From contig JANFAH010000008.1 of assembly GCA_024663395.1 (NCBI GenBank), positions 2,232,001-2,296,000 on the forward strand: 64,000 nt of DNA. Reading direction: 5' to 3'. Position numbers and translations under genes: made by a program. The stretch's first letter is position 1; every line of letters begins with the position of its first letter. A model generated the notes under the pieces. The model did no database searches and was not told the origin of the DNA. It saw nothing but the letters and a program-made list of their open reading frames with translations. Below, piece by piece: positions 10,707 to 19,600 of the stretch. This stretch comes from Pisolithus tinctorius. Lineage: Eukaryota; Basidiomycota; Agaricomycetes; Boletales; Pisolithaceae.

Positions 10707-11562
10707 TTAGGGGGTGGTGATGCAAGTCAGATCTTGGCAGAGACATCTCTAGATCCAAAGATGGCATGACAGATGGATGGTGTTTCCAGATAGGGAAGTG
10801 TTAATTCCAGAATTGAAGGGCATGAGTCAGGCATCAAAGGGGGCTAGGGTGTTGGGGGTCTGTGGGGCAATGGGAGCATAAGCAATTGCATCTCCCACCC
10901 TTTCATCCTCTCAGCAAAGTTAACAAAAGCTTCATGAATGGGGCTCTGATGGAGGAGGAGGAGAAGGGGGGACATCTTCTGCTGGATCTTGCAGTAAGAA
11001 AGCAAGATGCATGTCATACTCATCATGGATGTGATCAGGGAGGCTGGAGAACAGTAGATTATGCTGCAGCTGTTGCAATGTGGGAAGAATGATGGACAAG
11101 ATTGGAATAAGACAGTGCAGGGAGCAGGGAGGAACAATCCATATGCTTCATCAACTGGGGAGACCAAAACAACCACATAAGACCTTTCTAACCAAGTGAC
11201 ATACCTGAGGTGACCAAAGAACATCCTTCTGGAAGTCATACTGACAAGGAGAACACACTGACCAAGCTGCATGGGATGAGATGGGGCTGACAATGATAGG
11301 ATGAACCAGGGGGCTTCAGGACAGAAGCTGGTGGGAACACCTGGCAGACATACACAGCCACTGTCTCTGGCAAATGAGACAAGTGAGATGATTGATGAAG
11401 AGGCAGCCATTATTGATGGACTTAGCAAAATGAGTGTCTGATGGATGGAGTGCTGTAGAAATGCATAGGGTGCAAGGATCCTCTCCAAATTTGGAAGGCA
11501 GAATTGTGTGGCTGAGCACTTTAAGCAAGTGTGAGAATGGAGATGGTGGAGATACAATGAAA
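10707..11562 (-). mobile_element. internal 3' remnant of element B (minus copy)
   Basis: Non-coding now, but homologous in inverted orientation to 13.7-14.68 kb. Both carry a segment readable as IHDEYD-HLAFLLQD-AED (minus frame near 11030) and the same run of bases up to the LTR (CCCCACAGACCCCCAA, then CCCTAATG|TG). Frames are broken in both copies. I cannot assign the encoded domain; by position it is the 3' end of the element's coding region. Confidence 0.55.
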
Positions 11563-12003
11563 ACCAGAATGCCATACATGGGCACTAAAAACTTTTAATG
11601 CATGCTTAACTTGCTTCCTCTTTTCTCCTTAGCACTGATGACTCATTCTTGTGCAAAGGATGACTGCTCACATCCAGCAGTCTTTCTACACATGAGGGCT
11701 TTAGTCTTCATCTGCATGCATGGGCATTGCACACAACTCATCAACAAGTTAGAGTCAGCTGTAACCATGTCCACAACACCTTTGGTGTGTGACACCAGAA
11801 TGCCATACATGGGCACTTAAGAAATTTTATCAGCACTTAACTCACTTCCTTCCTTTTCTTTGGCACTGATGACTCATTCTTGTGTGAGGGATGACTGCCA
11901 ACATTTCCAGCTGTCCTTCTTCACATGAGGGCTATGGTCTTCATCTCTATTCATCAACTGTATCCATGTCCACCTCACCAAATACCTTTGGTGTGTGACA
12001 CCA
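11563..12003. repeat. ~220-bp tandem duplication
   Basis: Two diverged copies, 11563-11793 and 11794-about 11998. Each runs from ACCAGAATGCCATACATGGG through GCACTGATGACTCATTCTTG to CACCTTTGGTGTGTGACACC. A third unit starts at 11999 with the last five bases (ACCAG) before the chromodomain frame. No gene recognised. Confidence 0.75.
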
Positions 12004-12004
12004 G

Positions 12005-12273
12005 CTGTCCCTAATACCATCCCAAACCAGACTCAGCCACCACCCCCACCAGTCAAAGTCAGTGGTGAACTAGAGTTCAAGGTAGCTGAAATTCTTGACT
12101 CCAAGGTCAACCAGCATCATCAGCGTTGGCTCCAGTACCTAGTCCAGTGGACCAGCTACAAGGGGACTGATGAGGAGACTACTTGGGTACTAGCTACAGA
12201 ACTGGACAATGCTTCTGAACTTGTGCAAGAGTTCCATGCCTGCTACCCTGCTAAACCCAGCCCTTTCCAGTGA
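12005..12273 (+). pseudogene. chromodomain at the integrase C-terminus of a family-A gypsy element
   Basis: An isolated open frame contains a chromodomain: ELEFKVAEILDSK, then QRWLQYLVQWTSYKGTDEET and TWVLATELDNASELVQEFH. It carries the aromatic residues that form the methyl-lysine cage (F/Y, W, W). In chromoviruses this domain tethers integrase to heterochromatin. The rest of pol is missing upstream. A family-A LTR of matching orientation follows at 13175, so this is the 3' end of a second family-A element. Confidence 0.8.
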
Positions 12274-12429
12274 GGTTCAGCTTTGACTGTCCTCAGCTTC
12301 TTTTCTATTTTCTACCAGTATCTAGTTTCCCTCAACCTCTTACTTACCTTGTTTTTCTTCTTCATTTTCCTTTACTGTACTACATGAAGCTGAGACCAGA
12401 CACTGGATGCTTGACATTTTCAGGAAAGG

Positions 12430-13037
12430 CTAACAAGGCACTACACTATGTTGACTACTTGGCCTCAGCCATGTGCTCATCCCCATCCTTGGCCTCCTCT
12501 TCCTCTTCACCCTTGGCCTCAGCCTGCAGCCAGTCAGCCTCCTTGCACAACTCATCCAAGTTGAGCTTGGATGAGCCCAAGTCTGAGGGGGTAACTGCCA
12601 CCCCAAAGCCATAGGACTCATTGAGTATTGACTTGAGCACATCAGCAATGCAGCCTGAGTTTTTGACCACAGTCTCATGAAGCTTGAAGAGACCTGCCAA
12701 GTTGTTGGCAATGCTTGGCCTCTTGTCTCTCTTCCTCCTCACACACCCTCTTCTCCTTGGCCTCCTGCACTGCCCTCTCAGCCTTGGCCCTCTCCCTCTC
12801 TGCCCTCTCTGCCTCAGCCTTCTCTCTTGCCACCCTCTCAGCCTCAAGTCACACCTGTTCTTCCTGCCAGGCTTGCTCAGCCATCTTTCACCTTTTCCTC
12901 TCCTTTGACTTGGCCTTCATTATCTCCTCATCATCTGTGTCATATCAGATGGCATCATCTGATACCTGGGTCCAATCAATGATGGCCTGGCCTTCATTGT
13001 TGTTATTGGTCGAGGTGGTCAGTCTCAAATCAGACAT
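12430..13037 (-). pseudogene. antisense charged coiled-coil ORF between chromodomain and LTR
   Basis: Read against the element, a frame starts at 13037 (MSDLRLTTSTNNNNEGQAII). It continues through an acidic patch (YDTDDEEIMKAK) into a long Glu/Arg/Ala helix (LEAERVAREKAEAERAERER) and ends acidic (AKGEEEEEAKDGDEHMAEAK). Internal stops are TGA at places where the helix pattern calls for Arg, and a TGG occurs where CGG would fit. A shift of frame is needed near 12720. It is therefore a decayed real ORF, not an accident of composition. It forms no known domain that I can name; the Zn2Cys6-like or coiled-coil cargo ORFs near agaricomycete elements are the nearest guess. Confidence 0.5.
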
Positions 13038-13174
13038 GATGGTTGAGATACAAAGGAAAGATGCAGAGGGCTTAGCAGGCCACAAGTATCAATTTTTCAA
13101 ACTCAGCCAAGGTTCAGACTCAGCCTACCACTCTCACAGGGGTCTCATGGGTTTGACCCCTAAGAGGGGGATAC

Positions 13175-13700
13175 TGTCATAGCCATGCCTTGACCCCAGC
13201 TGGACTTGGCCTTGCACTGGTCCAGTCCAGCCTCAGCCTCAGCCTCAGCAACCCCCTACCCCCAGTAGGTCTAGCATGATAAGCACTGCCTCACAGTGCA
13301 TGTCATTTCAGTTGAAGCCTTGCCCAGTCTCATCCCTGGTTGACCCTGTCCCAGTCTCTGGTCACCTTAGTCATACATTACTAATACCATTCTTACCAAT
13401 TGTCTTAGCAATCTTTGCAAGACTGGCATTACTGGCCTCCATACTATAGTCTGTCTCTAGTATATAAACCTGTAGATACTTGGCTTGTACTCCTCAGTCT
13501 GAAATCAACTAAGTTTACTCTGATAACCCCACCTCAGCCTCAGACTCAGACTGAAACCCACACAATGGAATAGCACTGTGTCCTCAGTCACTAAGTCCAA
13601 ACAGTCCACCCTTTGTATCTTGCCTTTCCCCCTGATCCTGACCCCTTGGCCTTGCACCCACTTCAGTCTCTGGTCTGGCCTCAAACCCAGTGTAAGGAAT
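13175..13700 (+). repeat. 3' LTR of family A (with polypurine tract)
   Basis: Starts TGTCATAGCCATGCC directly after a purine tract (AAGAGGGGGA, 13162-13171). It aligns along its length with the reverse complement of 4086-4609, for example AGTATATAAACCTGTAGATA. CpGs present in the younger copy are TpG or CpA here. The 3' boundary is approximate. Confidence 0.75.
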
Positions 13701-14680
13701 CTGCATTCCTTGGATGCATAAGCCCCTATCATCAATCATTCTGTGACTACCATTACATTCCTGGACCTCTCACATCTGCTGTTGTTCATGTGCTACCTTC
13801 CCACACCCTCACTCCCTCTCACACAATGCTATGCCTGCAGCTGCTGTGCTCCAGTCACTTCCTTTCCTTTGGACTCTTTCTTTTACCACAGTCTCTATTC
13901 CTTTAGCACTTGTGGTATACCCTTAGCCTCTGTTCCAGCCTGTCTTGTATGTATGCACTGTTGCATGGCTTTCCTTTGCTTGTACCTTGTCTTACTTAGG
14001 TTCTGGGTTTGCCTGGACTATAAAGCCCTGTACTTAGGTACAGAATGATACCTTTTGGCACTCAGAAGGTCACCATGAGTTTCTTTTTCACTTCATCTAC
14101 ACTGCATGTCTTGCATACCACCATGCACAAACTCTGTATACTGCTCGCACTGCTCACATCACCAGTACTACCCTGTGGACCATGCCATGCATGTCATGAA
14201 TTGCTACCACTACAAAGTGCTGGGTCCTGCCTTCTATTCTTGGCAGTCCAGAATCCCTTGGGACAAGCAATTTGTTCCCTTCATTTTATTGTTGTTACCT
14301 AAGCCATCTAGCTCATATTATACAGCTACTTGGACTACTTGACACACTCTTCCTGATTGCATCCATGATGAGTATGATGCACATCTTGCCTTCTTGTTGC
14401 AAGATACAGCAGAAGACACTCCCCCTTCATCCTCCCTTCCAACAGAGTCTCATTCATGAAGTTGTTATTTGCTTCACTGAGAGGACAGTTGGGGGGGAAT
14501 GTGATCCCCTATGCTCTTGTCACCCCACAGACCCCCAAAGATTGACCCCTTTGACACTTGACACCTGCCATCCCCTTATGGATGTCCTATATCAGCATCA
14601 GATCAGTGCTGCCTCTGTGTCATCCCACTTTGGCCTAGGAGTGATTCCTTTGAGATATGACATGCACAGCCTCTCCCTAA
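13701..14680 (+). mobile_element. internal 3' remnant of element B (plus copy)
   Basis: Homologous to 10707-11562 in inverted orientation. A short frame around 14350 reads IHDEYDAHLAFLLQD. The remnant runs without gap into LTR B3 at 14681. Frames are broken, CpG is almost absent, and the part 13.7-14.1 kb has no recognised content. Confidence 0.5.
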
Positions 14681-15395
14681 TGTAATTCCAGTGCACTTAG
14701 TCAGTTTCTACAATGCTTGACTCATACTTTGATATTCTGACTGTCCTTGACTTGCCTATTGCCAATACTTACCAATCTTTTGACTTTGCTTACTGATTCT
14801 TCACTTTTTGGCTTATTGATGCTTACCAATGCTTTCTAAATTGATTACCCACTGCTTACATTCCTTACTTATCAGTTACCAATCACTTACCAAGTGTTTG
14901 CACTTCATTTTCCATAGGCAATGCCCCTGTACTGTATATAAATCACCGTACTTAGATAGCTTAAAAGAAAGAAGACATCAGAGAGCCCCTCTTGCTCACA
15001 TTTTATTGTCTCTCAGTAATTCATCCATTAGCTTTGATAGTTGAGACTTTATTAAGGGTCTAGCTATTATCTACTTTGCCTATTGTCACCTATCATCAAT
15101 TAGCTTTGCATCCAGACCTTCCTGGGCTCAGAATAGCTTTGGACATCAAATTAAGTTGTCATCAATCCTTCTGTAGGCTGACAGCAGTCTACCCCATCAC
15201 TTCCTCACACATTCTTGCTTCTTCATCATCATGAGCACCCTCAGCACTCATATTTGAGTGTTGGAACTCACAAAAACTCACCCAAGTAAGAACTTCTGCC
15301 ATCTAAGTACTGCAGAGGCACACCACCACTTGCTTTCATTGTCTTTTGTGTTGGTTTTGGTTGGTTTACACCACTGAACTACACTTTGACTAACA
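14681..15395 (+). repeat. LTR family B, copy B3 (inverted relative to B1/B2)
   Basis: Begins TGTAATTCCAGTGCACTTAG and ends CTTTGACTAACA. Contains the TTACCAATGCTTTC-type repeats, a TATA region (ACTGTATATAAATCACC, near 14935) and TTGGTTTTGGTTGGTTTACA. Aligned with the reverse complement of B1 and B2 along its whole length. Confidence 0.75.
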
Positions 15396-15397
15396 TT

Positions 15398-15690
15398 GTG
15401 CCTGGCTGGAAAGATGACATGTAGTACTTTTTCCCCACAACTACTTGAACAGCTTCAAAGGTCTAGCAATGCCTCACTAGATTTGGACAATTTTGCTGAT
15501 GACTGAGATGAGACCAATGCACAGCATGGCCTGCCTTTGCTACTATGCAACTGTATGCTACCAACCCAAACATTGGCACCTCTTAGAGCACAAGAAGATG
15601 TCAAGTATGCACTGAAATCCTGTGTGAATGGTGCCTGGCTGGAAAGATGGCATGTAGTACTTTTTCCACATGACTGCTCAAACAGCTTTG
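15398..15690 (+). repeat. direct repeat of ~58 bp, 233 bp apart
   Basis: 15398-15457 and 15631-15690 share GTGCCTGGCTGGAAAGATG-CATGTAGTACTTTTTCC and a tail ending in AACAGCTT. The first copy begins right at the end of LTR B3, so it occupies the place of an element leader. No coding sequence recognised between 15.4 and 15.9 kb. Confidence 0.6.
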
Positions 15691-16055
15691 AAACTGGTGC
15701 TCACATCATCAGGAAAGTTACATCTAGTCCATTTTGTCTGATACAGTCTGGGCAGACAGTCCAGATGTCTGACACTAGATAACTGGGTGGTGTGCCAAGA
15801 GTTCAATTGAATTGAATTAAAGTTGGTCAGACTAAATCAAATGGATCAGACAAGCAAGCTACTTGTAACTACTTGTAACTTTGCTGATGATCCCACACTT
15901 TACCTCTCTCTACTGCATTGGTTGGTGCTGCCTTTCATCTTATACCCAAAGCTCACTGCCTGAAGAAGGATTCTCTGTCAGCTCAGACACTGACAGAGGA
16001 GTGCAATGGCTTGTAGTTGTTAACATCTTTAACATTGCATCAACTTGCCAGGAAG

Positions 16056-16360
16056 ATGAAGTTATCAGATATGGAAACCATTCTTGGCTGGGGAATGGAT
16101 ATCCAACTTCAGGCTGATTCTGGGTATGATGGCCTTAAAGAATTTGATGACAAAGCTGCAGATTATGCCATACTGTTCCACCACTGGGGCACTGAGGTTG
16201 ATTATGAAGAGATGGCTAGGCTCATGAAGATGGAGAAGCAAAAAAGGGATGAAGTCAGGCATTGTGATGGCTACCAAAAGATCATCAAGAGCTGTGAGCA
16301 GACCTCAAAGGACAGCCACAAGTGGGTGTGGATCAATACCTGCTGCATCAATAAGCAGGG
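16056..16360 (+). pseudogene. 5' relic of a HET-domain gene (third copy)
   Basis: About 100 codons match the N-termini of the HET genes at 28565 and 51055: same start, then DYAILFHHWG where the intact genes read YAILSHRWG, and WINTCCINK where they read DTCCIDK. The nucleotide changes are CG to CA or TG at several of these sites. Homology stops at about 16360 and the NWD gene begins on the other strand. No CpG is visible in the relic. It ends before the core HET motifs, so it cannot act as a HET domain. Confidence 0.85.
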
Positions 16361-16605
16361 TAGTATGGATCTACTACACTTTCTGTTGTCTTAAATATTG
16401 ACTACCATGTGGTGAAACCAACAGGAAGGGGATTCTGTCTCCACCACTGAAATATACTATTTTATTGAAACCTGAAGCTGTGGAGTTAGCAATCTCCCTC
16501 CAGTGGCTATACAGGATGATATAATATTGGTAAATTCTTATCACAGGAATCACTGCTATTGCCTAGATGTTATGAAATACAATTGTGTGTGCAGCAATGT
16601 GAAGA

Positions 16606-19600
16606 CTAGGCAGGTAGCTTGAAACATTCATTCCATCTATTGCCATGAACAGCTTGGCTCAAGTCCAGCTCTATACAAGAACCTCTGGAAATGACTACCT
16701 TGGTCCACATTGAGTTCCACTGCCTCCAGAAGGCTGGAGGTATCCAAAGTAACAATCTACCCTTTGGGCCTCTGACCCAGCCATCACTGTGCAACTTGAC
16801 TGGTTCATTCTGCATATGTACACCCTCATATTGAAGCCCATCAAGAAGTTGTGCAGTGTCATAAATTGCATGTGAAGGGCTTGATGAGAAACAAATGAGG
16901 GGTGCTGCAACTCCATGCCCCTCAAGAGGGCTGCCAATTTGCACACCTCTCTCATCATCCCAGACCACAGTCTTGTCCCTTGAGCCTAATGCAATCATCT
17001 TCCCATCAGGGGAGAGTGCAACTGAGGTGACTGACCAGGTATGCCCCTCAAGAGGGCTGCCAATTTGTGCACCTCTCTCAGCATCCCAGACCCTCACAGT
17101 GTTGTCCCAAGAGCTTGAGACAATCCTCTTCCCATCAGGGGAGAATGCAACTGAGTTGACTTCATCTGTATGCCCCTCAAGAGGGCTGCCAATTTGCACA
17201 CCTCTCTCAGCATCCCAGACCCTCACAGTCTTGTCCCTTGAGCCTGAGACAATGCTCTTCCCATCAGGGGAGAATGCAACTGAGCTGACTGACCAGGTAT
17301 GCCCCTCAAGAGGGCTGCCAATCTTTGCACCTCTCTCAGCATCCCAGACCCTCACAGTCTTGTCCTCTGAGCCTGAGACAATGCTCTTCCCATCAGGGGA
17401 GAATGCAACTGAGGTGACTGACCAGGTATGCCCCTTAAGAGGGCTGCCAATTTGTGCACCTCTCTCAGCATCCCAGACACTCACAGTGGCATCCCAAGAG
17501 CCTGAGACAATCCTCTTCCCATCAGGGGAGAATGCAACTGAGGTGACTGGCCTGGTATGCCCCTCAAGAGGGCTGCCAATTTGTTCACCTCTCTCAGCAT
17601 CCCAGACCCTCACAGTCTTGTCCCAAGAGCCTGTGACAATCCTCTTCCCATCAGGGGAGAATGTAACTGAGGTGACTAGCCAGGTATGCCCCTCAAGAGG
17701 GCTGCCAATTTGTGCACCTCTCTCAGCATCCCAGACCCTCACAGCATTGTCCCAAGAGCCTGAGACAATCCTCTTCCCATCAGGGGAGAATGCAACTGAG
17801 CTGACTACCCCTGTATGCCCCTCAAGAGGGCTGCCAATTTGCACACCTCTCTCAGCATCCCAGACCCTCACAGTCTTGTCCCAAGAGCCTGAGACAATCA
17901 TCTTCCCATCAGGGGAGAATGTAACTGAGGTGACTGGCCTGGTATGCCCCTCAAGAGGGCTACCAATTTGCATACCTCTCTCAGCATCCCAGACCCTCAC
18001 AGTCTTGTCCCTTGAGCCTGAGACAATCCTCTTCCCATCAGGGGAGAATGCAACTGAGTTGACTTTATCTGTATGCCCCTCAAGAGGGCTGCCAATTTGC
18101 ACACCTCTCTCAGCATCCCAGACCCTCACAGTGGCATCCCAAGAGCTTGAGACAATCCTCTTCCCATCAGGGGAGAATGCAACTGAGTAGACTTCCCCTG
18201 TTTGCCCCTCTAGAGGGCTGCCAATTTGCACACCTCTCTCAGCATCCCAGACCCTCACAGTGTCATCCTCTGAGCCTGAAACAATCCTCTTCCCATCAGG
18301 GGAGAATGCAACTGAGGTGACTGACCAGGTATGCCCCTTAAGAGGGCTGCCAATCTGTGCACCTCTCTCAGCATCCCAGACCCTCACAGTGGCATCCCAA
18401 GAGCCTGAGACAATCCTCTTCCCATCAGGGGAGAATGAAACTGAGGTGACTAACTGGGTATGTCCTTCAAGAGGGCTGCCAATTTGTGCACCTCTCTCAG
18501 CATCCCAGACCCTCACAGTGGCATCCCAAGAGCCTGAGACAATCATCTTCCCATCAGGGGAGAATGCAACTGAGGTGACTGGCCAAGTATGCCCCTCAAG
18601 AGGGCTGCCAATTTGTGCACCTCTCTCAGCATCCCAAACCCTCACAGTGGCATCCCAAGAGCCTGTGACAATCCTCTTCCCATCAGGGGAGAACACAACT
18701 GAGCTGACTACCTCTGTATGCCCCTCAAGAGGGCTGCCAATTTGTACACCTCTCTCAGCATCCCAGACCCTCACAGTCTTGTCCCTTGAGCCTGAGACAA
18801 TGCTCTTCCCATCAGGGGAGAATGCAACTGAGCAGACTTCATTATTGTGCCTCTGTAAGGAAAGCTGGGCAGCTGGCCAATCTTCAAGTCCTCCATGAGC
18901 AACTTGAACAAGGTTTGAGAATTTTGGTGTGAGCATTTTTGCTACCACTGTGTTCAAAGGGGTCAATGGCAGTGCAGAGATGTAAAGGTGTGGAGCACTG
19001 TGAGAGATTGCACTGCCAAAGTTGTGAATGAACTTTATCCCATCTTGTGCCAATGCTACAGTCTCATCAAAACCACTTTGGGCCTTTGACTTCACATTAG
19101 CTGATATCAGATGTGAAAACTCAATACTCACTGGCAGCCATGTCAAAGTGCATCTAAGAGCATCTGTAGCATTTCCCAACAAACCAAGAAGGCTTAGAGC
19201 CTCTAGCCAGAAGAGCAGCTTTTCTCTTCCAAGGACCCCCTTCACCAATCCTCCAAGTGCCAAGTCAAAGGCAGTCCTCTCTAGATGTTGGGCCCAGAAC
19301 CTACATGAGTAAGATAGATGGGGTGAAATGTTTTCCTTGATTCTCTCTTCCAAATCAGTAACCTCAGAGTTACTGAAGTATGAACTCTCCAGTCCACAAA
19401 TATTGAAACGCAGGTCATTCGAAAGAATCCGCAATGAGGCGAAGGCAAGGTTGTACATGTTGGATTCACCAACAAAGTATGTCTGACTCCGTGCAGGGTC
19501 AATGAGGAAGTCGTAGAACGATGCATGCAGTGGTCGGACAGGAGAAGACCTGTCTGTAACACCACTCAATAGCGGCGCCATGGATTCAAGAATAGTAGTC

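Noticed and set aside
16890..18850. CRISPR-like array of regular repeats
   Set aside because: The 129-bp period is 43 codons of WD40 in an open frame of a eukaryotic gene; there are no unique spacers.
16895..18898. Long plus-strand open frames (431 and 212 codons) of repeated CPSRGLPIC-type units
   Set aside because: They are the antisense of the 129-bp WD40 repeats. The lack of stops follows from the repeat unit being free of stops in that frame.
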